DNA of 9,327 nucleotides, taken from contig DATEHM010000107.1 of NCBI GenBank assembly GCA_035279545.1, positions 1 to 9,327 of the forward strand. Reading direction: 5' to 3'. Origin of the DNA: Segetimicrobium sp035279545. Lineage in GTDB: Bacteria; Sysuimicrobiota; Sysuimicrobiia; Sysuimicrobiales; Segetimicrobiaceae. This document shows, piece after piece, positions 1-6,306 of this stretch. The notes beneath the pieces are model-generated. The model was not told the origin of the DNA. It was given only the letters and a program-made list of their open reading frames with translations, and made no database searches. The first letter of the stretch is position 1; each line of letters starts with the position of its first letter. Both the position numbers and the translations under genes were made by a program.

Positions 1-169
1 GGCCCCGACGCGGGATCCCGGTGCGCGCGGCGTGTTCCGCTTCCAGTGCCTGCTGAAGGCCGCCGATGGAGAGGCGGTGCGGGCGGCGGCGCGCGAGGCC
101 CTCGCCGCCGCCGGCTCCCCCCGCGACGGTTGGCTCACCGCGGAGATGGATCCGCAGGAGACCTACTAG
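1..169 (+). CDS. priA: Primosomal protein N' (PriA helicase), C-terminal end only
   Basis: This is the last 55 codons of a gene that enters from the left edge; the reading frame starts at base 2 and ends at TAG 167-169. The peptide reads as the extreme C-terminus of PriA, the 3'-5' DNA helicase that reloads the replisome at stalled forks. Visible hallmarks are GVFRFQCLLKA, matching the family's R-(F/W)-Q-x-LLK strand, and the near-terminal AEMDPQ, in the place of the usual VDVDP. The helicase core and zinc-binding cysteines lie outside the window. Identity also rests on context: priA directly precedes def and fmt in many Bacillota. The stop codon is 2 bp before the GTG of def, and the AGGAG at 156-160 inside this gene probably serves def. 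The call rests on a short tail plus synteny. Confidence 0.85.
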   Translation, partial: APTRDPGARGVFRFQCLLKAADGEAVRAAAREALAAAGSPRDGWLTAEMDPQETY

Positions 170-171
170 CG

Positions 172-678
172 GTGACGATGGAGATCATTACCGTGGACAG
201 TCCCCGGGCGGGCATCCTCCGCCGGCGGGCGCAGCCCGTCCGCGTCGTGACGCGCGATGTCCAATCGCTGATGGACGAGATGTTCGCCATGCTGCTGAAG
301 GCGCAGGGGCTGGGACTGGCCGCCCCGCAGGTCGGGGTCGGCCGGCGGATCTTCGTCGCGCGATTGGAGGACCGTCAGATCGCCCTCGCCGATCCCGAGG
401 TGCTGCGCCAGGACGGAGAAGAGGTCGCGACCGAAGCCTGCCTCAGCATTCCCGGGCTCCTCGGGGACGTGCCGCGCGCCCAGCGGGTGGCGGTCCGCGG
501 GCGGAACCGCCGGAACCGGTTCGTGACGATCGAAGCGTCCGGGCTCCACGCCAGGATCCTCCTGCACGAGATCGATCACCTGGACGGGATCTTGTTCACC
601 GACCGCGTGCGGGATCCCAAGACGCTGCGCCGCGTCGATCAGGCCTCCGAGGTGGCGCCCGCGGAGGAGCTCGAATGA
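172..678 (+). CDS. def: Peptide deformylase
   Basis: This cytosolic metalloenzyme removes the N-formyl group from the initiator methionine of new proteins. The product is 168 aa from GTG 172, the usual length for the family. The three signature motifs are in order: GLGLAAPQ (residues 46-53), EACLS (88-92) and HEIDH (132-136). Cys90, His132 and His136 are the expected metal ligands, Glu133 the catalytic base and Gln53 the oxyanion residue. One oddity is motif 2, which is normally EGCLS; Ala89 replaces the glycine. GTG 172 is preferred because AGGAG at 156-160 lies 11 bp upstream and the gene then starts 2 bp after priA; ATG 178 is an alternative only two codons later. The 3' end overlaps the fmt start by 4 bp (ATGA), fitting coupled production of the deformylating and formylating enzymes. 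Confidence 0.96.
   Translation: MTMEIITVDSPRAGILRRRAQPVRVVTRDVQSLMDEMFAMLLKAQGLGLAAPQVGVGRRIFVARLEDRQIALADPEVLRQDGEEVATEACLSIPGLLGDVPRAQRVAVRGRNRRNRFVTIEASGLHARILLHEIDHLDGILFTDRVRDPKTLRRVDQASEVAPAEELE
663..669 (+). promoter_or_regulatory. Shine-Dalgarno sequence of fmt
   Basis: The purine-rich GGAGGAG inside the 3' end of def lies 5 bp before ATG 675. It fixes the fmt start at 675, although the reading frame stays open back to position 66. Confidence 0.8.
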
Positions 679-1640
679 AGGTGATCTTCATGGGGACGCC
701 GGAGTTTGCGGTCCCGTCGCTGGAGGCGGTGCTCGGGGCGGCCGAGATCGCCGCCGTGCTGACCCGGCCGGACGCGCCGCAGGGACGGGGCCTTCGCGTC
801 GTTTCCCCCGCGGTGGCCGCGGTGGGGCATCGGTACGCGCTCGAGGTGCTCCAGCCGGCATCGCTCAAGGACGCGACGCTGCTCGGCCGCCTCCGCGCGC
901 TTGCGCCCGATCTCTTGGTGGTGGTGGCGTTCGGGCGGATCGTGCCGCCGGAGGTTCTGGCGGTCGCCCCGCGGGGCGGCATCAACCTCCATCCCTCGCT
1001 GCTGCCGCGGTACCGAGGGGCGGCGCCGATCCCCCGCGCCATCGCCTCCGGGGAGGCGGAGACCGGGGTCACGGTGCTCCATATGAGTGACGAGCTGGAC
1101 GCGGGGGAGCTCATCCTGCAGCGCGCGGTGGCGATCGCGCCCGACGACACCACGGCGACCCTGGAGGCGCGTCTGGCCCGGGAGGGCGCCGAGCTCATCG
1201 TCGAGGCGCTGCGCCTCCTGGAGGCCGGGCAGGCCCCCCGCGCGCCCCAGGATCCCGCCCGGGCGACGTACGCCCCGAAGCTGACCCGGCAGGAGGCCTG
1301 GCTTCGCTGGACGGACTCCGCGGCGCGGCTGGCCGACCTGGTTCGGGCGTTCGATCCCTGGCCGGTGGCGTCCACCTTGCTGGAGGGGGCGCCGATTCGG
1401 ATCTGGCGGGCGGTCGCCCGTCCAGGAAGCGGGCCCGAACTCCCGGGAACGGTTGTCGCCGCCGGGGAGGACGGTCTGTGTGTGGCCACGGGCGAGGGGC
1501 GGCTGCTCCTCCTGGAGATCCAGCCCCCTTCCGGCCGGCGGATGACGGTGGCCGAGTACCTCCGGGGACACCAGGTCGTCCCCGGCACGGTTCTGGGTGG
1601 CCCGCCGCCGGAATCAACGCCGGACGGCAGGGTCGCCTAG
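675..1640 (+). CDS. fmt: Methionyl-tRNA formyltransferase
   Basis: This enzyme transfers a formyl group from 10-formyltetrahydrofolate to Met-tRNA(fMet), making the bacterial initiator tRNA. The product is 321 aa, typical of the family (about 310-320). The N-terminal formyltransferase Rossmann domain (about 1-200) opens with MGTPEFAVPSL. It carries the catalytic set Asn104, His106 and Asp142 in GGINLHPSLLP and SDELDAGELI, and the family stretch RYRGAAPIPRAI at about 112-123. The C-terminal tRNA-binding domain follows a linker and contains YAPKLTRQEAWLRW and later GRLLLLEIQPPSGRRM. The frame is open further upstream, but the family N-terminus and a good Shine-Dalgarno place the start at ATG 675, overlapping def by 4 bp. 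The stop is followed by the only sizeable gap in the window (66 bp), so the priA-def-fmt transcript may partly end or be reinforced here. No hairpin with a T-tract is visible there. Confidence 0.98.
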   Translation: MKVIFMGTPEFAVPSLEAVLGAAEIAAVLTRPDAPQGRGLRVVSPAVAAVGHRYALEVLQPASLKDATLLGRLRALAPDLLVVVAFGRIVPPEVLAVAPRGGINLHPSLLPRYRGAAPIPRAIASGEAETGVTVLHMSDELDAGELILQRAVAIAPDDTTATLEARLAREGAELIVEALRLLEAGQAPRAPQDPARATYAPKLTRQEAWLRWTDSAARLADLVRAFDPWPVASTLLEGAPIRIWRAVARPGSGPELPGTVVAAGEDGLCVATGEGRLLLLEIQPPSGRRMTVAEYLRGHQVVPGTVLGGPPPESTPDGRVA

Positions 1641-1676
1641 CGTCGCCGCGCTGATTAGGATGCCCCGCGCGAACTG

Positions 1677-1685
1677 TGTTACAAT
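1677..1685 (+). promoter_or_regulatory. Probable extended -10 sigma-70-type promoter for the yugP-rsmB-rlmN part of the cluster
   Basis: TGTTACAAT matches the extended -10 form TG-n-TATAAT with one mismatch. It lies in a locally AT-richer patch of an otherwise GC-saturated window. A start of transcription near 1692 would give a very short leader just reaching the Shine-Dalgarno at 1694-1700. No convincing -35 box is present at 16-18 bp; TTAGGA at 1655-1660 is a weak match with 19-bp spacing. Extended -10 promoters often work without one. This is a motif reading only. Confidence 0.5.
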
Positions 1686-1693
1686 TTGAGGCT

Positions 1694-1700
1694 GGGAGGT
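1694..1700 (+). promoter_or_regulatory. Shine-Dalgarno sequence of the yugP-like gene
   Basis: GGGAGGT, continuing into GA, lies 6 bp before ATG 1707. It is one of the strongest ribosome-binding sites in the window and selects ATG 1707 over the in-frame TTG at 1686, which lies in the -10 box. Confidence 0.85.
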
Positions 1701-1706
1701 GAGCGC

Positions 1707-2390
1707 ATGCTGTGGTTTTGGGACCCCACCATGATCATCGTCATCCCCGCCGTCCTCCTGGCGCTGTACGCACAGCTGCGGGTGCGGTCGACGTTCGCGC
1801 AGTACAGCCAGGTCCCCATTCGCAACGGGATGTCCGGGGCCCAGGTCGCGGAGGAGATCCTCCGCAGAAATGGCCTCTCCGGCGTTCAGATCGAGCGGGT
1901 CGACGGAACGCTCTCCGATCACTACGACCCTCGCACCCGCGTGCTCAGCCTCTCCTCGGACGTGCACGACGGCGTGTCGGTCGCCTCCGCGGGGGTCGCC
2001 GCGCACGAGACCGGGCACGCCATCCAGCACGCGCGCGGCTACGCGCCGCTCGCCTTGCGCTCCGCCATGGTGCCGACGGTGCAGTTCGGCTCCTGGCTGG
2101 CCTGGCCGATCTTCATCCTGGGCTTCTTGTTCCACTCGGGGACGATGATCCAGCTGGGGATTCTGGTCTTCACGGCCTTCGTGGCGTTCACGGTCGTCAC
2201 GCTTCCGGTGGAGTTCGATGCGAGCGGCCGGGCGATGCGGGCGCTGCGAGAGGAAGGGCTCGTCACCCCAGACGAGCTGCGGGGGGTACGCTCCGTGCTG
2301 ACCGCTGCCGCGCTCACCTACGTCGCCGCCGCGGCGATGGCGATCCTCCAGCTCGCGCGCATGTTGCTCCTCACGCGGCGTGAGGAGTGA
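1707..2390 (+). CDS. yugP: YugP-family membrane zinc metallopeptidase
   Basis: The product is 227 aa, very close to B. subtilis YugP (about 225 aa; Zn_peptidase_2 family). The physiological substrate of this family is not well established. An N-terminal membrane helix (about 9-24) is followed by a soluble stretch and the zinc motif HETGH at 100-104 within AAHETGHAIQHARGY. A hydrophobic central hairpin (about 125-166) leads to PVEFDAS at 167-173, where Glu169 is the likely third zinc ligand. A C-terminal hydrophobic helix (about 200-222) ends the protein. So it is a predicted integral membrane gluzincin. A detail: the family usually reads EFDASRRA, here EFDASGRA. The start is supported by GGGAGGT 6 bp upstream. 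The gene stands between fmt and rsmB; its stop overlaps or abuts the rsmB start region. The family call is secure; the function is not. Confidence 0.93.
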   Translation: MLWFWDPTMIIVIPAVLLALYAQLRVRSTFAQYSQVPIRNGMSGAQVAEEILRRNGLSGVQIERVDGTLSDHYDPRTRVLSLSSDVHDGVSVASAGVAAHETGHAIQHARGYAPLALRSAMVPTVQFGSWLAWPIFILGFLFHSGTMIQLGILVFTAFVAFTVVTLPVEFDASGRAMRALREEGLVTPDELRGVRSVLTAAALTYVAAAAMAILQLARMLLLTRREE

Positions 2391-2430
2391 TGCCGCCTCA
2401 CCGCGTGCGAGGCCGCATCCGATCCGGCCG

Positions 2431-3780
2431 ATGCTGCACTCGCGAACGTGTCGGGGGGTGGCGTTAGAGGTCCTGCACCGCGTGGATGCCGATCGGGCCT
2501 TCAGCGGCGCGCTGCTCCGCCGGACGCTGGACCGCGCCGGGCTGAGTCCCTCCGACGAGGCATTGGCCACCGAGATCACCCTGGGGACCCTCCGCCACCG
2601 CGCCGAGGTGGACTGGGTGCTCGGGCGGTTCACCCGGACCCCGCTGGACGATCTCCCCTCCCCGATCCGCACCGTGCTGAGGATGGGGGCGTATCAGCTG
2701 CTGTTTCTGGATCGCATCCCGCCGTCTGCGGCCTGCTCGGAGGCCGTGGAGCTGGCGAAGCGGGTCGGCCATCCCGGAACCGCGCGGCTGGTGAACGCGG
2801 TGCTGCGCCGCGTCGCCTCTTCCCCCGTGGCGATCCCCGATGATGCGGCCACCCCCGAGGGGCTGGCGCTGCGGCACTCGCATCCCGCCTGGCTGATCCG
2901 CCGATGGGTGGCGCGCTTCGGCGTCGAGGCGACCCGCGCCCTGTGCCGCGCGAACAACACGGCGCCCCCGGCGGCGATCCGCTTGAATACGCTGCGCGGC
3001 ACCCCCGACGCCGTCGCGGCCGCGCTGGAGGGGCGCGGCATCCGTCTCGTGCGCTCGGCCCTGCTCCCGGAAGGGGCGCGCATCGTCGCCGCCCCGCCGG
3101 CGGCCCGCCGCGCCGCGTACGCGGAGGGGTGGTGCTCCCCGCAGGACGAGGGCTCCATGCTGGTGAGCCGTTTCCTGGCGCCGCTTCCCGGGGACACCGT
3201 GATCGACGCCTGCGCCGGGTCGGGAGGGAAGACGACCCACCTGGCCGCCCTGATGGAGAACCGGGGACGCATCCTGGCCTGCGACATCGTGCCCGCCAAG
3301 CTCGCCGCGCTCCCCCGCCAGTGCGCGCGCACCGGGGCCACCATCGTGGAGCCGCGGCGGATCGACGCGACGCGCCTGGGGGCGGTGATGCCGGAAGCCG
3401 CGGACCGCGTCCTCGTCGACGCCCCCTGCTCGGGGTTGGGGGTGATCCGCCGCCGCCCGGAGATCAAGTGGCGGCTCGGCCCCGAGCACCTCGGCCCGCT
3501 GGCCCTCCGCCAACGCGCGATCCTGGAGGGCGCCTCCGCCGCCGTCCGCCCCGGCGGGCTGCTGGTGTACGCCGTCTGCACGCTGGAGCCCGAAGAGGGC
3601 CCCGACGTGGCCGGGGCATTTCTCTCCGCGCACCCCGAGTTCGCTCCCGCGCCGATCGGCGGGTGGGCGGCGGCCGGCGCCGTGCCCGCGTCCGGCGGGG
3701 AGGGGACGGCCGAGTTCTACCCGCACCGCCATGGGACCGACGGCTTCTTCGTCGCGGCGTTCCGCCGCAGGGGCCCGTGA
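2431..3780 (+). CDS. rsmB: 16S rRNA (cytosine(967)-C(5))-methyltransferase RsmB
   Basis: RsmB methylates C967 of 16S rRNA using S-adenosylmethionine. From ATG 2431 the product is 449 aa, near the B. subtilis length. Residues about 5-140 form the NusB-like RNA-binding domain, and the rest is the Rossmann methyltransferase. Motif I is DACAGSGGKT at 259-268, motif IV DAPCSGLGVIRRRP from 330 with Cys333 (product release), and motif VI YAVCTLEPEEG with Cys383, the expected nucleophile. Motif I differs from the common DxCAAPGGKT by Gly-Ser for Ala-Pro, and motif VI has Ala-Val where Ser-Thr is usual; both cysteines are kept. The start is uncertain. The frame opens at GTG 2380, overlapping yugP by 11 bp and adding 17 residues; neither start has a clear Shine-Dalgarno. 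ATG 2431 was chosen because the conserved first helix begins right after it. The 3' end overlaps rlmN by 4 bp (GTGA). Confidence 0.95.
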   Translation: MLHSRTCRGVALEVLHRVDADRAFSGALLRRTLDRAGLSPSDEALATEITLGTLRHRAEVDWVLGRFTRTPLDDLPSPIRTVLRMGAYQLLFLDRIPPSAACSEAVELAKRVGHPGTARLVNAVLRRVASSPVAIPDDAATPEGLALRHSHPAWLIRRWVARFGVEATRALCRANNTAPPAAIRLNTLRGTPDAVAAALEGRGIRLVRSALLPEGARIVAAPPAARRAAYAEGWCSPQDEGSMLVSRFLAPLPGDTVIDACAGSGGKTTHLAALMENRGRILACDIVPAKLAALPRQCARTGATIVEPRRIDATRLGAVMPEAADRVLVDAPCSGLGVIRRRPEIKWRLGPEHLGPLALRQRAILEGASAAVRPGGLLVYAVCTLEPEEGPDVAGAFLSAHPEFAPAPIGGWAAAGAVPASGGEGTAEFYPHRHGTDGFFVAAFRRRGP

Positions 3781-4889
3781 CGCCCGCCCCCGTCCTCGAC
3801 CTGCGCGGCCTCCTGCTCTCCGAGCTGGAAGACCTGGCGGAGCAGCTCGGAGAGCCGCGCTACCGCGGACGCCAGATCGCCCGCTGGCTCTACGTTCGAG
3901 GCGCCGCGGCGATCGACGAGATGACGGACCTGCCGCGGGGAGTCCGCGACCGGCTGCGGGCGGTAGCGACGGTGGGAACCCTGGCCGTGCGACGGGCGCA
4001 GGAGGCCCCCGACCGATCGGCCACCAAGTTGCTCGTGGCCCTGGGGGATGACCGGACGGTGGAGTGCGTCCGCATGCGGTTCGACGACGGCCGGCGCAGC
4101 GCGTGCGTCAGCACCCAGGCGGGGTGCGCGATGGGATGCGCGTTTTGCGCCACGGGGCTCGGCGGGTTTTCGCGAAACCTCTCCGCCGGGGAGATCCTGG
4201 GGCAGTGTCTGCTCATTCGCGCGCACGGGCGGCGCAGGCTGTCGAACGTGGTGTTCATGGGGATGGGCGAGCCCCTCGCCAACTACGACGCGACGGTGCG
4301 GGCGGTGCGGATCCTCGCGGCCCCCTACGGAATGGGCATCGGGATGCGGCACATCACGGTGTCGACCGTCGGGCTGGCCCCGCAGATCCGCCGGCTGGCC
4401 AGGGAGCGGCTGCAGATGACGCTCGCCGTCTCCCTGCACGCGCCCACCGATGCCCTGCGCAACCGCCTGGTGCCGGTCAACCAGCGGTACCCGCTCGTCG
4501 ATCTCGTGGCGGCGTGCCGCGAGTACATCGAGGCGACCGGCCGGCGGCTGACGTTTGAATACGTCCTGATCGACCTGGTGAACGACGGCCCCGCAGAGGC
4601 GCGTGCGCTCGGCCGGCTCCTCGCCGGGGTGCGGGGCCACGTCAACCTGATTCCGCTCAATCCGGTGGCCGGCATCGCCTTCCGGCGACCCGCCGTGCAC
4701 CGCGTGCGCGCCTTTGCCGACGCGCTGCGGCTCGCTGGGATCGCGGTCACCGTGCGGATCGAGCGGGGCGGGGAAATCCAGGCGGCGTGCGGACAGCTCA
4801 GGCTGGCCGAGGGCGCGGGCCGCCCCTCGCGCTGGACGCCGGCCCCGATTCCGCCCGTCCCCGTCGCCGGGGCAGGAGGCGCCTCGTGA
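3777..4889 (+). CDS. rlmN: Dual-specificity 23S rRNA A2503 / tRNA A37 C2-methyltransferase RlmN (radical SAM)
   Basis: RlmN adds a methyl group to C2 of A2503 in 23S rRNA and of A37 in some tRNAs, by radical-SAM chemistry. The product is 370 aa, normal for the family. The 4Fe-4S motif CAMGCAFC holds Cys117, Cys121 and Cys124. Seven residues before it, Cys110 (in ACVSTQ) corresponds to E. coli Cys118. Cys338 in AACGQLR near the C-terminus matches E. coli Cys355, the methyl-carrying cysteine. FMGMGEPLANYDA is also characteristic. All residues needed for activity are present. This is RlmN rather than Cfr by context and by general motif fit; I did not test this with an alignment. GTG 3777 overlaps the rsmB stop by 4 bp, with AGGGG close upstream. 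A Pro/Ala-rich tail of about 27 residues follows ACGQLR; it spans the FHA gene's Shine-Dalgarno, so its length may partly reflect packing. Confidence 0.97.
   Translation: MTPAPVLDLRGLLLSELEDLAEQLGEPRYRGRQIARWLYVRGAAAIDEMTDLPRGVRDRLRAVATVGTLAVRRAQEAPDRSATKLLVALGDDRTVECVRMRFDDGRRSACVSTQAGCAMGCAFCATGLGGFSRNLSAGEILGQCLLIRAHGRRRLSNVVFMGMGEPLANYDATVRAVRILAAPYGMGIGMRHITVSTVGLAPQIRRLARERLQMTLAVSLHAPTDALRNRLVPVNQRYPLVDLVAACREYIEATGRRLTFEYVLIDLVNDGPAEARALGRLLAGVRGHVNLIPLNPVAGIAFRRPAVHRVRAFADALRLAGIAVTVRIERGGEIQAACGQLRLAEGAGRPSRWTPAPIPPVPVAGAGGAS
4874..4879 (+). promoter_or_regulatory. Shine-Dalgarno sequence of the FHA gene
   Basis: A perfect AGGAGG lies 6 bp before GTG 4886, inside the end of rlmN. 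It rules out the longer open frame that begins at 4787 and suggests that the FHA protein is made at a good level, independent of simple re-initiation. Confidence 0.85.
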
Positions 4890-5251
4890 CCCACCCCCCC
4901 TCCGAGGCCCCCGGGAGCGAGACGCGCATCTACCGGCCGCACGGGAGCGGCCCGCGGCTGCGGGTCGTCTCGGGTCTCGCCGGCGCGACCGGCCGGGAGT
5001 TTCCGCTCGACGCCGCCGTGATGACGATCGGGCGGCGGTCGGATCAGGCCATCGTGCTGAGCAGCCCGAGCGTCAGCCGGGCCCACGCGCGCATCGAGAT
5101 CGGCCCCCAGGGCGCGGTGATCATCGATCTGGGCAGCACCAACGGTACCCTGGTCAACACCCTGCGCCTGCGGGGCGCGCGCGCGCTCCTCCGCCGCGGC
5201 GACCGGATCGGGATCGGCCCCGTCGTGCTCGAGTACGTCGCCTCCCCATGA
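4886..5251 (+). CDS. Small FHA-domain phosphothreonine-binding protein
   Basis: The product is 121 aa and is nearly all one forkhead-associated domain, a reader of phosphothreonine peptides. The FHA core spans about 25-118. Its binding residues are present: Gly49-Arg50 (TIGRRSD), Ser64-Arg65 and His67 (VSRAHARI), and Asn86-Gly87 (DLGSTNGTLVN), ending with RRGDRIGIG. The first 24 residues are Pro/Gly-rich and hold Thr13 in SETRIY. Its place resembles the ETT segment ahead of the FHA domain in actinobacterial GarA/OdhI, where phosphorylation closes the protein on itself; that parallel is inference. No signal peptide or membrane helix is seen, so it is probably cytosolic. It overlaps rlmN by 4 bp (GTGA) and the phosphatase by 4 bp (ATGA), placing it in one module with PP2C and kinase. 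The FHA call is firm; its partner, most likely the kinase downstream, is inferred. Confidence 0.93.
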   Translation: MTHPPSEAPGSETRIYRPHGSGPRLRVVSGLAGATGREFPLDAAVMTIGRRSDQAIVLSSPSVSRAHARIEIGPQGAVIIDLGSTNGTLVNTLRLRGARALLRRGDRIGIGPVVLEYVASP

Positions 5252-6306
5252 CGTCGATCGGCGGGCTCGCCGCCCGCGCGGGCGCACGGAGCGACACGGG
5301 CCGCGTACGCGAGGTCAACGAGGACCGCGTCCTCCAGCTGGAAGAGGCCGGCGGGGGCAGGGCGCTGTTCGCGATCGCCGACGGGCTCGGCGGGCACGTC
5401 CGGGGTGACCTGGCCAGCACCCTCGCCGTGGAGACGCTGGCCGCGGAGGTGCCGGCGCGGCTGGCCCGGGGCCTGCCGGCGCGGGAGGCGCTGCTCTCCG
5501 CTTTTCGGCGGGCCAACGAGGTCATCCGGGCCCGGGCGGAGGCCGAGGGCCTCACCGGCATGGCCACGACCTGCACGGCGGTGGTGATCGAGGGGAACGC
5601 CGGGATCGTGGCCCACGTCGGCGACAGCCGCGCCTACCTGCTGCGCGCGCGGCAGGTGCGCCAGCTCACCGTCGATCACTCCCTCGCCTCGGAGCTCGCC
5701 CGCCGCGGCGAGCTCGCTCCGACCGAGGTGGAGACGCACGCCCATCGGCACGTGCTGACGCGCGCGCTCGGGAGCGCGGAGCAGGTCGAGATCGACCTGA
5801 TCGTCGAGCCGCTCCGGCCGGGCGACGTGCTGGTGCTGGCGACCGACGGCCTCCACACCGCCGTGCGCCCGGAGGAGATCGACGCGGTGGTGCACGCGGG
5901 ATCGCCCGCCGACGAGGCCAGCGGCGTCCTGGTGGCGTTGGCAAACGCGCGCGGGGGATTCGACAACGCCTCCGCGATCGTGATCCGCCTGGCGCTGCGG
6001 TGGATCGGCCGCGCCGTGCGGATCCTGCGCCCCCTGGCACTCGCCGCGCTGCTCGCCGCGGGCATCGGCGCGTATCGCCTGGAGCACGCGTACTTCCTCG
6101 GGATCCGCGGCGGCACGGTGGTCGTGATGCGCGGGGTGCCGGCGCGTCTCCTCGGCGTGCCGCTCTCGGGCGTCGTCAAGGTGACCGCGGTCCCGGTCGC
6201 CCGGCTCGGGCCCGCCGACCGGGGCCGGCTCGTCCGGGGGATTCCGGCGGCGAGCGCGGAGGAGGCCGAGAGCATGCTGCACGATCTGCTCACGCGGCGG
6301 CCGTGA
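5248..6306 (+). CDS. PP2C-family (PPM) Ser/Thr protein phosphatase with membrane anchor, PstP/PrpC-like
   Basis: This metal-dependent phosphatase is expected to dephosphorylate the neighbouring kinase and its substrates. The product is 352 aa. The catalytic domain (about 8-248) shows the PPM motifs: SDTGRVREVNED (to Asp26), ADGLGGH with Asp45-Gly46, GMATT, HVGDSRAYLL, VLATDGL with Asp200, and GGFDNAS with Asp239. The metal-binding aspartates are all in place. Unlike B. subtilis PrpC (about 254 aa, soluble), a membrane helix follows at about 260-278. It leads to an extracytoplasmic tail of some 70 residues with GGTVVVMRGVPARLLGVPLSGV and a terminal IPAASAEEAESML. This tail resembles the external part of actinobacterial PstP. 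ATG 5248 overlaps the FHA stop by 4 bp. No Shine-Dalgarno is visible, so translation probably depends on coupling to the FHA gene. The 3' end overlaps the kinase by 4 bp. Confidence 0.95.
   Translation: MTSIGGLAARAGARSDTGRVREVNEDRVLQLEEAGGGRALFAIADGLGGHVRGDLASTLAVETLAAEVPARLARGLPAREALLSAFRRANEVIRARAEAEGLTGMATTCTAVVIEGNAGIVAHVGDSRAYLLRARQVRQLTVDHSLASELARRGELAPTEVETHAHRHVLTRALGSAEQVEIDLIVEPLRPGDVLVLATDGLHTAVRPEEIDAVVHAGSPADEASGVLVALANARGGFDNASAIVIRLALRWIGRAVRILRPLALAALLAAGIGAYRLEHAYFLGIRGGTVVVMRGVPARLLGVPLSGVVKVTAVPVARLGPADRGRLVRGIPAASAEEAESMLHDLLTRRP

Noticed and set aside
46..171. Extension of def into priA
   Set aside because: The added residues are Arg/Gly-rich and unrelated to deformylase; they are an out-of-frame reading of the priA tail.
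66..674. Upstream extension of fmt, open back to position 66
   Set aside because: It overlaps def in another frame and has low-complexity Arg/Pro composition; the family N-terminus MGTPEF and the Shine-Dalgarno place the start at 675.
1641..1676. Rho-independent terminator after fmt
   Set aside because: There is no stable hairpin followed by a T-tract; only short GC-rich patches are seen.
1686..1706. TTG start for the yugP-like gene
   Set aside because: The TTG adjoins the -10 box and has no Shine-Dalgarno; ATG 1707 has an excellent one and gives the family length.
2464..3732. Long open frame of about 420 codons on the minus strand across rsmB, and similar long minus-strand frames across fmt, rlmN, the phosphatase and the kinase
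   Set aside because: High GC makes stop codons rare on the opposite strand. The products are rich in Arg, Gly and Pro, show no family motifs, and lie wholly over well-identified + strand genes.
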